Positions 35,836 to 49,284 of a stretch of DNA of 64,000 nt are shown in pieces (within the stretch, counting starts at the first letter, position 1; every line of letters begins with the position of its first letter). The DNA comes from Mugil cephalus (Eukaryota > Chordata > Actinopteri > Mugiliformes > Mugilidae), in the NCBI RefSeq assembly GCF_022458985.1, contig NC_061789.1, positions 12,244,175 through 12,308,174 of the forward strand. The letters run 5' to 3'. The notes under the pieces are model-generated. The model saw nothing but the letters and a program-made list of their open reading frames with translations, was not told the origin of the DNA and did no database searches. The position numbers and the translations under genes are program-made.

Positions 35836-36855
35836 AATCAAACTGAATTATAATTTTGTACACATTTGATCAATGTATTATTTCTCCTCGTCCAGAGTTT
35901 ATGCAATATACTGTGTATTGCTTTACATGCAGGAAATATATCAAAACTGAAGTGCCATGTTTTATTGTGTAAAATTTCTCATGGAAACAAAAACCCGTTG
36001 AACCCGTTCTTTCATAAGATTGCTTGGTTTTGATTCCAAAACATTCCTAGAGTACCTGAACTGATACTCAGCAGTGCAAAAACAGTCAGACAAATTACAA
36101 CACAAGACCACATTCAAACAGCTGCAGCTGACCCCAGGTAGATACATCAAGACCAAGAAACAAGAAGAAAAACAATCATTAGAGTTTTCATAGGGTACCC
36201 TTCAAAGACAAAACTGTGCATCTGAACCCATGACCACTATCAGCTAACTAGCTACCTAAGTAGATTATCTTTAACCTGCCTTAAAAAAACACATATTCTA
36301 ATTTAATTACTTCATGATTAATTTAGCTAAATGTATCAGATTACATTAGAAGACCTAACATCATCAATAATTAGCATAAAAAAGGTTTCACCACAATATT
36401 TTGACAGGCATTATATTTGCAAATCTTTGCAAATCGTTTTTTAGTGTTGGTCAAAAAGAAAACATACATCTAGAGTGCCCCAGTTAACACGCTTATTCAA
36501 TCTGTATTATAAATGCAAATGTACAGTATTTACAAATTAGCTAAAGTCATACATTGGAAGAGTGGTTTAACCTCATAGGGCCTGATTTGCTAAAGGTTTG
36601 TGTGTGCAAAAACTTACACAAACGTATGACGAAGCTGATCTACTAAGGGGGAGCAAAGAGAGCTGCATTAGTCAAACAGGCAAAATAGCGCACACAGTCC
36701 ATTTAGCGTGTTTGGCTTATGCAGATATGGGCATTTCTGACAGAACTCAAAAAATATTGGGCAGAGAAGATGCAAAAAGATTACTTGGAGCATGTAGTGT
36801 GATTTACCAACGTTGATGTCTGAACACAAAACCTAATTAATGCAAGTCCCCTATG

Positions 36856-36861
36856 TTTATT
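36856..36861 (-). terminator. Poly(A) signal of transferase copy B
   Basis: Minus-strand AATAAA about 325 nt beyond the copy B stop, in the same context as the copy A signal at 14960-14965. Confidence 0.6.
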
Positions 36862-37184
36862 GGGCTAATTCTGGTTAAAACTATTCTTCATCATGTACCG
36901 GCTGTCTAGAGAAAGTTGTAGCTTCAGTCACACAGACTGAATTTAGGACAGATTATTTGGCTCACTGTTCAAGTACTACATGTTAGACATGTTCAGTAGG
37001 GGTCCCAAGTCTGGAAGATTCAGTAGTGACAATGTGCTAAGGCAGTTAGATCTCCTCCAGGTGAATTGTAGTTAAGGCTTGGTTGTAGAAAGATGCAATT
37101 CACATTCAGATGTGTGCTGAGGTATCGTGGGGCTTTTTACCAAACCCTGTCAGTAATTTTCAGTCATGTTTGGGTCAGTCTGGT

Positions 37185-40100
37185 TCAGTTCGGTCGGATC
37201 TCTTCATAGTTCTTGATGATTCCAGAGAACCTTATGACGTGGATTTCAGGGTTTATGGCTTTGAAGTCCTGCCACAGGTACTCAGGGGACAGGACCTTGG
37301 TGGGCTTGTTGACCCACATGTACCTGAATACACAGAAGAAATATGGTCATCACAAAATACAACTATGCTCAACACCAGATCAGTGGTTCTGCCTACTTGT
37401 TCAAGTGGCTCTCCTCCTGCCAGGCAGCCTCGATGCCTTCCTGGGCATCGGCCTCAAAGTTCTGGCGGCAGGTTTGGGCAAGCCGGAGTACTTCCTGCAG
37501 GAGGCCCCCAAATGCACCCCCACAGTAGTAGAAGTCGCCAACCTCAGGGGCCAGGTAGGCTCTGGAAGCAGATCTCCGCTCATAGGGGAACTTACTGCGG
37601 TCATCGCGGTAGTAACCTTAAGGCATAAGTAGGATTGACATCACACAATGTTATCTTCACCCAGACAGTTCATTGTCAGTACTGCAGACATCACCTCACA
37701 AAACCTGTGACAATATTTGGCTCTGCAGGGCCGTCAACTGACCAGGATGAAGCACAGCGACCAGTCCACCCAGTGACTCGGGTCCCCAGGGGCCATGGAA
37801 CTTTGAGTCGACGTCCAGACAGAAGATGTAGTCGGTGTTGCCGTGAAGCTTCTCCTCTATCAGCATCTGAATGAGCTCCATCCTGCGAGCCGAGATCTCC
37901 TGCCAACGTTTTGAACTGGCCACTGAACGCATTGTTAGCTGAAAGAGGGAGAAGCACATCTCATCAAACATTCAAAACTAATACTTATGTTAAATAAGTA
38001 GGTGACATGGCTGACAGCTTAGAAGCTTTTCGTTTACCTGTCTGTCAGGGCCCATTTTGACTTTGGGAACATCATTTGGCTGGTCTGTGAACACGTAAAC
38101 GTGCACCCTGAAACCAACAAAGAAGTACTTCTCTGCCGTCTCCAGGAAGTCTTTCAGGAACCTGATGTACCTGTACACAAGGCCAGGAAGAGGGATTTAC
38201 ATCCAGGTAAAAAGCTCAAACCAGAAACCAGTGTTGTGATTTCAGACTTACTTTCCAACTGCAAACACAGTGACTGCAATGCTGATGTTCTTTGGTTTGT
38301 AAATGTTCTCCATTAGAAGGGGGTTAAAAGTTCCCTCCCAGACGATTGGAGCCAACCAGGGTGTCACCGTCAACACGTCATCACGACTGTGGTGAGAGTC
38401 ATCATCCATCAGCCATCATCATCCTCCTCTACATGTTTATTGTCAACATCAAAACATCACCAAAAAGTGAATGTTACTCACCCTTTCAGTATGTTGGGCT
38501 TTGGTACCTGCAAACTGAAACACAAAGTTTCCTCATCAGAAAACAACATGAATGCTATCAAACTTCAGACAATGGTTACTAACATTCTGGTTAGTTTGAT
38601 CTTTGCTATTTTAGTGTACTGCAGAATCTAGATGCAGTAAGCTTCCCCTACAGCCAATGTCAGTGCAAGTCATTAATACTTGTGCACTCGTCAATCTGGC
38701 TCACTCTGCAACAAAACACTAGTTGGTGTTCATTGATCCAAAACAATCAAGAGATGGAGATGGAGATGGAGAAGTGATCGGAAATACTAAAGAGGTAAAA
38801 CTAAATACTAAAGAGGTAAACCACCAAGCAGAGTTTTGGAGTAGCTCAACTTGCAAACAGAAAAAACACCTCCAGCTTTTAAACTGTGTATTAAATATCT
38901 TGAGAGAATTTGCCAACCTGCAAAAGGCTGTGCTGAGAGAAACATGAATGAAATGGACATTATGACTTTGTGACAGAGACCCAAGATTATGTTTAATATA
39001 CTGTATAATGAAATAATTTGGAGAAGCATGTGCAGGCATACAAAGTTTGATCTGTGTGAAGCACTGAAAGAAAGTAGTGCTCTAGATGGAAGAGGTAGGT
39101 GAAGATCATGTTAATTATGAGAGAAGTTACCTCTCAGGGATCACTAAACGCAGCAGAGCATTGGTTATGACACCTTCAGAAGTTGTTCTGCAGAAAGCAC
39201 AAAAACTTGCAATCAAACTCAACATCCTAATCAATCATGTAAATCAACTTGTGCCACATATGAGATCATGTCTGACTGCATGTTTGTGTGAGAACTGCTG
39301 ATCAGCTGCTCCAATCAATCCATGAGGATTCAATTGGAGGAGCTGAAACAACATGACACCAGTGATAAAAGTACACAATAAAAGTAAAGAAATAATTAGG
39401 GGTAAATGAAATATTTAGAGATTTTTTTTCTCCACAAATTTAAATACACATAAACATGACTTCAGCATATTGTAGTGAATGGACAAATGGAGAAGCATGA
39501 GACAATCCTGGACCAATGACTGTATACTATGGACAAACCCATCGTGATACCCATTGGACTCTGAAATGCAATAATGAAGATTAACATGGGTGGAGCCTGC
39601 GGTCGCCATGTCAGACGTCGGATGTGACAACCTTTCAGCTGAGTCAATTTTGGACAATTTTAAATACTAATAATACCCGTCTGCCTTGCTGCAACTCCTA
39701 CCAGATCATCCGGTAACTGAATTTGGAATTTTGTTTTAGATTAATGAGTGTTAATGTGTGTTAGACTGTCTCGTTGATGTTCCATGTTTCATACCATCAA
39801 TGTTACGGTAACAACATTAATGACAGACTTGGTTTAGTTTGATTAAAAGTGTTGAGCTGTATTCAGTTATGTTATATTAGCGCATGGATCCAGACATAGC
39901 ATTAGTCTACATTCTGAAACAAGGCTGAAGAACATGACTATCAGGACTTCTAATCAGGACAGAGAACACTTGAAAGTCATCATCACTAATTCCTTACGAC
40001 AGCCCAGATGTATTAACTTTAGTGTGAGCGCATGTAGCATGAGCTAACATGGTAGTGAAGAGTTGGCTTTAGCTCTGCCCCAACATGACCCTTTTGCCCA

Positions 40101-43100
40101 TATTTGTATCCGAGTGTGAGTGGAATAAAGCACATTCAAAAATGGCAACCACAGGCTTAATTCAGGCTTTATTTTTGAGTTTCAGAATCCAATGGGTGAC
40201 GTCACGATGGGTTTGCCCTCAGTATATACAGTCAACGCGCATGCTGCAATATTATTTGAAATGAAGATACTATTTTGCCAAGGATATGGTTATTGTCCCC
40301 TTCAGATCAATAAACTCATTCTGATTCTGATTCTGTATATTCTATAGTGGGGGGTCTCTATTCCATGTCTGTATCAGATGGGGGTTACTTGGACTGAACA
40401 ACACTGAAAACACCTGCATTAAACCGTGTGGTAAAATATGGTAAAACTATTCTTATGGGTGAATACAGGTATTTCTGAGGCTCAGTTGACGGGTACATAA
40501 GGGTGTTTAGCAGTAAGAGAGAAGCCACATAGGAAATCTAAGCATTGTGCTTAACCTTCAGGCAACTTTAGGGACATTTTTGTCCATTTGGGCAAAAATT
40601 TCATCTTTGTTTTGGCTGTGTTAGTGCATATGGCACATTTTTTTGTTACAAACAAGTCTATCTCTTCAATTTTGAAAGTAAGATGAGGAAGCAGAATGAT
40701 CTGACCCCACCACAAAGCCCATGTCAGACGCTCCATCTGAGGATGTTTCACTTCCCTTATTTTCTCTGACAGTTACAGGCCATGTGTTTTCATCTTGCTC
40801 CTTGGTTGTCAAAGGAATGAAATGACAACCGAGCTCAAAAAAACAGTTTGTCACACTCCAGCCAGGTGCTTTCTTCACAGTGAAGTGCAATAGGAGAAGG
40901 GGGCTATGTTTTTATTTTCCTGAAAAAAGAGTTTATATATGGCTTTGAATACACACACACAAACATAGACACACAGATGCACACACACATCTCATAAGTA
41001 CACTTATAGCCACTTACTCACAAAAGCGAATGAAAAAACATTTTATGCATTGTGGAAGTGAAGTTACCAGTAATCATTCATTCAAAGAAAGAATGGTTTG
41101 CAGTCTGTTCTTCTTACTGTGCTATTTTAACCAGAAAGATAATGTTCCTCTTTAGGTTATTATTATCCCCTTCTTAGCATAGGGTTAATGGGGAAATGGC
41201 TGATTTTAGTGTTGAACACTAAAAAAGACAAATTTGATTTGAATTTTTCTAACACAAATAACCCTAATATTGCAGAATGTATGATTTTATTGTGTCATGG
41301 ATGAGACATAAAAATGTAGTTATAATGGAAGTCAATGGGACATTTGTGTCCGCTAAGGTGACAAGAGGGTATTTAATTTTAAATCTGATGCTACACAAAA
41401 ACTAATGATGCAATCAAGTCAATATTTTAGATAATCTTGGTCATACCTATGAAAAAAAACAACAACAGCAACTTCAAGTAATCAAATTGGCATTGAAAGG
41501 ATTAAAATACCTTAAAATGATATACGTTTTGTAAAGTGCTGAAGTGGTTTAAGAGATTTCTGCAGAAAAGAATATTAATCAGTTAAGTTTTTATAGCAGC
41601 TTTTGGACATGGACGTTTTTGTTCGCTAAGGTTACAAGAGGATAGTAGATTAACAGATGCCTGAGGATTAAATAAAAAGCTACTAAGCACTAACCACACT
41701 AGTCTTGAGATTAGTAAAGTTGACTGCTAAGATGGCTACACACTTAAGAGAGGATGTGCCACATTAGTTTAGCTAATTCTGCTACTGTGCGCATGGAACG
41801 ATGAACACAGTTAAAAGTTTCACATTCACAGTGGGCAGTTTCATTTCTTTGCAACTTCCTGCAGTTTAACTGTAGTCAGGTACTAATGCAATATGCGGTG
41901 TGTGGTATGTGGTGTGTGTTACTGAGAACAGACAAATGTAGCAGTCTGTAGCACAGAGGCTCAGAGTCCATGACAAAAGACAGTCAGGGGAACGGGCATA
42001 CTGTGTGATAAGGGTGAAGCTGAGAAAGCTTTAAACCAGCAGCAAAACAAAGCAAAACAAATAAAGTTACTCACCTGCACGTTTCGGTTTTGGCTCTGTC
42101 CAAAAACAAAATGTTGTTTCTGCAAAACACAAAGGATCACTAGGAAAGTTTAGTGATAAGTTGATCAGGAGAAATCATCAGCATCTGTCCTGACAGTTCC
42201 TGATTGTTCACAGAATTAGATTCTTCTTTAATACTTAATACTTTAATAGTTCAAATATCTTTATCTTTAGCAAACTCTGGACCGGATGCGTGAACAATTT
42301 CAGCCTTGAAAAAAAGACAGCAAAAGTGCATTTCTGAAAAGTTTCGGAAAAGCTCTGCATCATTTATTCAGTATAACAAATAAATGCAAGATTCCCAGTA
42401 CACGCTAAAAGTCAGATATGATGTACTCTCAAGAGGCTTGTTCAACTAAATCAACCTGCAGCCAACCGAACATTTTCTGGCAAAGCAACACTGTAACAGT
42501 GGTGAATATGGCATATCCAGTTTCCTGTTCTAACAAAAACAAGACAAACAAGTTTCTGCATATTTTCAGATTACTTTAAACGCCCTTTGGATTACCTTGA
42601 CCTTGCTGAATCTTTCACGGCTTATGTCTCATCTTCAGTGCACCAAAGTAAACTTTGATAGCAACAGCAGTTTTCAGACAACCTTAAAATTTTATACGAT
42701 CTCAAATATTATCATGTGAAATACTGTGTAATAATATTTTTTGTGTTTCAAAATGCGTGCCTGCATTAGACAGACACAAACAAATACAAATTATATTTAT
42801 TTTGTTTGTTTACAAGAAAAACTAACAAAACTAACTTTTGACAGTTTCGATATGTCAGTTCTCAACATTGTTGGTATTAAAATCAAAAAATAACAGAGAA
42901 GGTGCTCAAAACTGAACAAAAAATAAATGCACTTTGAAACAGACCGTTTGATAGTCCACCAGATTTTCAATGGAGCTCATGTCCAGGGATTGAGCTGGCC
43001 ACTCTAAGACCTGGATATTGTGCTCCTGTAGCCAAGTTTTACTGGAACCGGGTGTGTGGCGAGAGGCATCTTGTTAAAATATCTAGTTTCAACCTTGACG

Positions 43101-46100
43101 GAACAGTGCATATACAAAAGGGAGCATTTGGGTTTGGAGAATGACACAGTATCTGGCAGAGTTCAATGTACCATCACAGACAGCGAGATGACCAACACCA
43201 GCAACACTCAGCATCCCCAAACCATGATACTACCTCCACCATTTCTGACAGTAGGCACTGTACATGCTCTAAATAATGCTTCGCTGGGCCTTCTGCGTAG
43301 CCTCACATTCCATAACCTACTTGTGGCTCAGACCGAACCACGTAACAACAACTACAACTACTCAGCTAGCCTTACCTTTAGCATGCTCCCCATCTAGCAT
43401 GTTTCCTCCTTGGCCACAATCCCTCACTTGCTTGCTCTGCTGCCAGAGACTTGTCTTTTATTGCAGCCCTTTTCTCCCATGTATGTCCATCTAGCACAGG
43501 AGAGCAATGGCAGATTTTGCCACAAATCCACGGCAACCCACCTCCGCCGGCCGCACACGGATGCTCCATCACCCTCGCTGCTTAGCTTCTGCTGCCATCT
43601 TTGCATGTTTGTTCTCTTGTGCTCATTAGCCTCCTCAAATCTGTCTTCCCACAGACACTAAGATCAATAAAACACACTACCTTCTCTGGTTCCGGCACAA
43701 CAGCAGGTCCGGCCATAGCCGGGAGTTAACTATCTGCGCTGTCATAATCAGCTGCCCGTATAAGTTGGCCCTCATCTCCCAGGCTCTGCCCACCCTTAGC
43801 TGCCCGGGGCTATGCCTGACCCTCGCCAGTCTGGCCTTTTCTCCCTCCCGTACGAACGTAACATGCCTACTCTCCTTTGTAGTAGATAAGGAATTTAGTT
43901 CTACCCGGGTTTCACTCAATTGCAGTTGCTAAGCATTTCAGAACCTGGTTGTGACGTCTTGAGATAGGCTAACCCTGCAACCTGTCAGAATGGGCAGTGG
44001 GCAGCCAGCATCCTCCGCTAACCACTGGTTTAGGTTCTGGGGAGATGGTGGCACATCATAAGCAGCCCCTGTCATATCCTGCTGGCCTCCATGCTCCACA
44101 GCTCTCTCCAACTTCAACTTTCTTTTCTCTACACTCTCCTAGTTCACCCACTGTCCTTACTTGGGTTCTAACACTGCCTCAGTGTATCTTACTACTTTCT
44201 CTTGCTTATCAATCTCCTCCACTACCATCTTTCTTTTTTCTGCTACTGATGCCTTGCTCCGGAGAGGTCTCTCTGTACACAGGCCCAGGCCTGTACACCC
44301 TTGCTGTGCTGCATCTTTCGGATTCCAGTTTCTCATTGTTTTAGTAGTGGGCGGTGAACACAAAACCACAGGCTCTTTCGACTGAGTGAGAATCATGCTT
44401 CCTATTTTGTTTTCATATTATAGCTGAAATTAAACAAACACAACATTCAGTGTGTGTGGCTTTGTCTTTTCCTTATGTCTCTTATTATCGAGGCACTGTA
44501 AAACAGCAACCCTCTAAATGTTACGTGGCCAAAGGGTGATATTACACTGTTGTGAAGGGAAGTCAAGACAGTTGGCTTCCCTTGGTGAAAAAAAAAACAA
44601 AAAAAAAACTAATCAGGTGAAGTTGCTGTCAAACATTGCTCAGTCATGTCTCACCCAGATGAGAAGGGTGAAGAGGCCCCCAGTGCTGCTCATAACTGTC
44701 TCAGATACCCAGTTCTACAACCTCACCAACTGTTAGCCGTTAGTTCCGATAGTCCATAATCCCGGAGGTAATAAAGTGATTTACACTCTATCCCCTCCAG
44801 TTTGTTCCCCAGGATATCAGGAAGTCCAGTGTGCTGTTACCTCTTGTGGAACAGTCAACATATTGACATATTGATTGGTATGTTGTGTCTGTACTCTCGC
44901 AACAGTCTCATAGATGCTTCCAGTTTGTCGCAGTTATTTGGCAAGGAGTTAATGTTTCCCATGGGACATGGCTTGTATCTCGTAGCCCTTGGCATATTCT
45001 TTTGTAGAGCCAGCAGGTCAGTATTGGAGCATTTAGTGAAAAAGTATTTTACAAAACTGCCTCTACAGGTTCTGATTAGGTTTGTGAATGTAACTATTGT
45101 TATAGTTGGTTACGGGTGTGCATTTGAATAAGAGGGAGAGTAAATAAGTTATATAAATCAAGTCAAGAGGACAATACATGCATACGTGTGTGAGTGAGGG
45201 AGGGAGAGAGAAAGGGTGTGTGTCAGTATTCAAAGTGTCGGCGATAACAAGGATGTTTAAGTCCTGGTAAAAGAAAACTGGGCACTCTTATAGCTCATTC
45301 CATTACATGAAATAGAGACATACGGCATGATCTTTTATGCACTCCACCCCTCTTTACAGTTCTTGTTTAATTTGGCTTCCTCAAAAAGTCACCTGCAGCC
45401 AATCCACTGCAGGGCCCCAATTTAATTAAATTTAATAGTGACTTTAATACCAACAGTCACTATTAAATTTCACTGAATAAAAGCAGGCGCGTGTTACTGA
45501 TCTCGCCGTGGTCTCACTATATTCAGATGCAGTCTGCTGATTGATGACAGACCTGTGTTACTAACATTTGCAGATCCGGGTTGTATTTTGATGATGAATG
45601 ATATATAGGCAGGGAAAAACAAACATATATGAGGTTGTGTTGACTGACTCTGAGCACCCCCATCATTCATACCTTCAAGTGCAACAAGTCAACACAAGCC
45701 CAAGCTCCATTCTCCTTTAGGCTGACACAAAGGGCCGCGATCCCAGTAGTCAAATGAAAAAACTTCTTTTGTGGAAAAATGTTTTCAATGCAACCGAGTA
45801 GATCACGTTCTCTGTGGACAGGATGAATGAAGAGAGTTTGGCTGCTGATAAATTCTATCTCAACTCAACGCAACTCAACTTTATTTATATAGCACTTTTA
45901 GCAACAGCTACAGCCGAAACAAAGTGCTTTACATGGATAAAATAAGAGCATAAAACATAACACAATTAAAAGCAATAAAAGAAAAGAAAATAATAATAAC
46001 AGCACCAAACGAGTGTAGACTCTCATGCTGGATTGAACGCCATGAACGCCAGAATCACACAGACTCTGTGCTGTGCAATGTTTTAAAACTAGATTGAAAT

Positions 46101-48908
46101 TGAAGCATACGCGTTACCTGGTGTTTGGGGGTGAGGTGTAGAAAAACAGCATCCTACAAGATCAAACACACAAAAAATAAACCAATGATTAGTAATAGCA
46201 GAGAGCTGAACGACTTTAAATCAGCTGAACAATGGTTGCCCGGTCAACAGACTTCTGGCCTATGACTGCTATGGACCAGGTTAATGATTGTAGTTGATCT
46301 TGGAGCGGTCGCTGCTCTGAAGACTGAAGGAAAACAGACTCTATTCAGCAGATTAGACGAGATGTTTTTTTTTTTTCGGTTACACTTGGGTCGAGCCAGC
46401 AAGTCTGACAGAATCTGTCTGCTGCTTTCTTAGATCTCCTGAAGTAAGCGCCCCTTGCCTCGTCTCACCCTAAATGCAGATGTTTAAACCAGAGCACGTT
46501 CAGATCAGTTCAATCTGCGGCTCACCCGTGCACGATGACAATGCACGGAAGCCCAGACAGCAAGATCTCTGCACAGTGTCCTGTTACATGTCATATGCAT
46601 GATCCTTTAAACTAGTTGTCAATGACGATGGTGCCGGATTTAGGATGAAATAAAAAGTTTGCTGTGGCAGTGGGAAAAAAAAAAAAAAAACGAAGACGGA
46701 AAGAAAAAAAAAACAGACAGTGGTAAAGCCAAACTGGCTGTATTCACTTAGCAGGTACTTTAACTATGGGGAAGATACAAACGAACAATTTTATTTTTTT
46801 TTTCTAGCATGACATTTGTGAAGGTTCATCCAGGTCATGCCAAATGCCAAAAATGGACATAGCATGATATTTCTTTATTTGTTCTTTATTTAGCTGTCTG
46901 CATTTGTAAACTCAGCCAGTATAGTCCCCTGTTGTCTGTGATCAAATCTACCATGGAATGGTATGTAAATGATGAAAGGAAATATTTTCATAGGGCCAAC
47001 GTAGACACTAGAACAGCATCTGTAAGAGGATACAACACCAGTCAAGATCATCGTATCGTCGTGAACATCCGCCAAATGTGTTAAAGGCTGTTCAGACCCT
47101 CCATTAACATTTGACTTAAGCGATCCGACCGCAACAACTCCTGTGTTTAACTTCTCTCTGATCAACTACAATCATTAATCTGGTCAGTCATTAACACACA
47201 TTAGATTATTTCACACTTCCCTGTTGTTGGTGAGGAACAGCAGCCAAATTGATAGATGTTTAATAAATGTCAGACAGGTTTAAAATTTACATATTAAACA
47301 GCCAACTCCCTTGTAGATCCTGTGATTTTGTTCACATAATGCATGTTGAAGGACAGAGAGGAGTCTGACGTAGGGATGTCAAGACAGGATCAAGGTGAAC
47401 AAACAATATTACAGAGAGGCATATGGAGTTTATGACATCATAATAACAAGCCCATTTCCAAAAACGGTTGGTCAGGACATCCCTAGACTGGCACTTTCTA
47501 TGGCACACAAGCTTCTCGATTCATTTTTTTTTTTTTTTTGGAAAAATGCTGCATGATGTCACGCCTCACCTCTCATTTTACCAAAGCAATACTTCAGCTT
47601 CTATAAAAGTATAAACTCATAAAAGGTTGATGTAACAGGATCCACCCGTCTACAAGAAAACTCATCGTGAAGAAACCGGAACATGGTTTGGAAAATCGAC
47701 CGTTCTCACGGAACTGATGTCTGCTCTGTTTATTGTCAGCAGTCAGCACATTTACATTCCACGGAGAAAATCAAATAACTGACACGAACATATCCTCCTC
47801 CCCCACGCTAGGCAGCGATATTGTGTCTTTTTAGCGGGTTAATACTGTTAATACGGCGCCCTTTTGGTTGGACGTTTACGTTCAGCTCTTTTGATCTTGT
47901 ACATAATGTGCACATGGCTCTGTTCACCTTCTTCTTCTTCATGCACATGCACACTGTCCAGTTTAAGTCCGATTAAGGTGTATACAAGCCGGTTAAAATC
48001 GATTTCCAACCACATTCCCTGGGTGTCTTACTAAGGAGAACTCCAATTTCAGTCGGAGTAATGTGTTTACATGCACTTAAGTTGCCCGTAAGTTACAGTC
48101 GGACTAAGGCAATAATCCGTCTTTTTCACGTGCATCTAAATGTAATAAAAAGTATTACCACAATGCAGAGCCTGAAACCTGTAAAGGAGAACTCGCAGGG
48201 CATGAATAAAAGATCAGCTCGGCGTGTCAATAACAGCCAGCCTCCACTGATACTGTAGCCTGCTACAAAAGAAAAGCTCTGGTCGCCTGAGGATAAGACC
48301 TACAGCAAACAAAGAAAAAAACACAGAAACAGAAGAAGGATTCCTCTCCTCATCACTTTGTGACACAGGTCTGCATTTTTCCACTTCACTTCCAACTTCC
48401 TCTCCTTGTTACAGTGTGGATTATTTTCCCGAAGCAATACACTAAATGATCAACCTATTTAAATTACAGTGGTTACAGGTCCCACCCACCTGCACTTTAA
48501 AAACTGTTATGTTATGAAAATCAGATGGCATCATCCTAAAAGTAACCACTTTAAATTAAGGATATTGACAAGATCACTGATTATAACAAAATAACTTGAT
48601 TTACTAAAGCACGCAGCAGTATTTGTGTTGTTAGCGTCAGAATCTAAATGTAGAGGGAAAAAAAATGAGTTCGAGTTTCGTTCTCAGAGGTCTCAGACAG
48701 TTCCAGGAACTGAGCTCTGAACTGCGTAATACCACAATTCTAAAAAACATTAAAAAGAAAAAATATTTGGTGTGAAGGAGACCATTAACTTTAGAAAAAA
48801 AAAAAGATCAAATATTATTCTCTTAAATTAACTCTCAGAATGAACTTACGCCAGCAGCAGCAGAAGAAACATGAGCCCCAGCACAGCCGCAGTTTTGGGG
48901 TACATCAT
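37185..48908 (-). CDS. GT6 glycosyltransferase, ABO/GBGT1-like, copy B
   Basis: Tandem paralogue of copy A, with the same predicted Golgi alpha-1,3 Gal/GalNAc transferase fold. Exons: 48850-48908, 46118-46153, 42075-42119, 39131-39187, 38482-38514, 38252-38386, 38038-38170, 37743-37938, 37397-37616, 37185-37323; 1053 nt, 350 aa, all phases closing. Starts at 48908 and 48905 (ATGATG) are both possible. Anchor about residues 6-25; catalytic domain from [17 protein letters not shown] (about 79); DVD at 208-210 in [14 protein letters not shown]; donor-choice tripeptide C-G-G (263-265) against G-A-A in copy A; catalytic Glu in [21 protein letters not shown]. The stem exons 3-5 differ strongly from copy A in length (45, 57, 33 nt against 57, 45, 36) and sequence. 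The C-terminus ends EEIRPN, three residues shorter. Donor and acceptor sugars cannot be proven from sequence. Confidence 0.93.
39516..40236. mobile_element. Inverted-repeat element in copy B
   Basis: The left part, with GACAAACCCATCGTGA and CCCATTGGACTCTGAAA, is inverted at about 40185-40236, with TCAGAATCCAATGGGTGACG and CACGATGGGTTTG. The arms are about 50 bp and imperfect. The interior is partly shared with unit 1 (about 18840-19080), so the ends may be older than the duplication. Confidence 0.55.
40551..41653. mobile_element. piggyBac-like TTAA-flanked element
   Basis: Starts at TTAA followed by CCTTCAGGCAACTTTAGGGA and ends near a TTAA at 41650-41653 with an imperfect inverted counterpart (GTTCGCTAAGGTTACAAGAG). 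The terminal GACATTTTTGTCC style fits fish piggyBac-derived elements. Another partial end-like block sits at 41335-41370. No transposase is recognised, and no matching block was seen in unit 1. Confidence 0.45.
42940..43340 (-). pseudogene. Tc1-like transposase relic
   Basis: Antisense Tc1 vocabulary: GGGATTGAGCTGGCCACTC, then CATCCCCAAACCATGATACT and CTACCTCCACCATTTCTGAC. It is heavily decayed, in copy B intron 2. Confidence 0.65.
43345..44440. other. Unclassified insertion in copy B intron 2
   Basis: Less AT-rich than its surroundings, with long open frames on both strands (43410-43661 plus, 43677-43919 minus, 43997-44344 plus). I do not recognise any of them. The stretch has no counterpart in unit 1 intron 2. 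Its borders are unclear, and it could be a retroelement fragment. Confidence 0.35.
45879..46010 (+). repeat. Interspersed repeat with TTTATTTATATAGCACTTT
   Basis: The motif TTTATTTATATAGCACTTT followed by ACAAAGTGCTTTACATGG and an A-rich tail is a common fish repeat end. A second copy lies at about 61190-61620, and a diverged one at about 53836. Confidence 0.7.
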
Positions 48909-49235
48909 TCTCGAACTCTGGACGCAGACCAGGAGGGAGCAGAGGCACTGGGAAAAGGGAGACTAGGTCCAGCAGCTTAAGACCGGAGGGTTCTTATCAG
49001 ATGTGTGCTCACTCACACCCTGCTGTACTTTGACGCATTTCAGGAAGCACAGAGAAACCAGCACTCTACACTCTCTGCAAACAGAGAGACAGAATGAGGG
49101 TGTGGTTAACAATTATATATAATTTCTCCTCTGTATCAAAGAAAGAACAGAAGCCTTTATCTCGTAAAAGGTTGCAAGGTCATGGTGTCCTTGCAGTGTC
49201 CAGAAAAGTGGCCCCACAGTATTTCATGAGCGCTT

Positions 49236-49284
49236 GGACCCATTAAATAAATAATTAAATAAATAAATAAATAAATAAATAAAT
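49236..49284. repeat. (AAAT)n microsatellite
   Basis: About nine tandem AAAT units at the right edge of unit 2. Unit 1 has only AATTGATGAAAA here. Confidence 0.85.

Noticed and set aside
37110..37628. 172-aa plus-strand protein
   Set aside because: Shadow of the last two minus-strand exons of transferase copy B; the reverse strand matches GT6 exactly.
43056..43397. 113-aa protein
   Set aside because: It is the antisense reading of a decayed Tc1 transposase.
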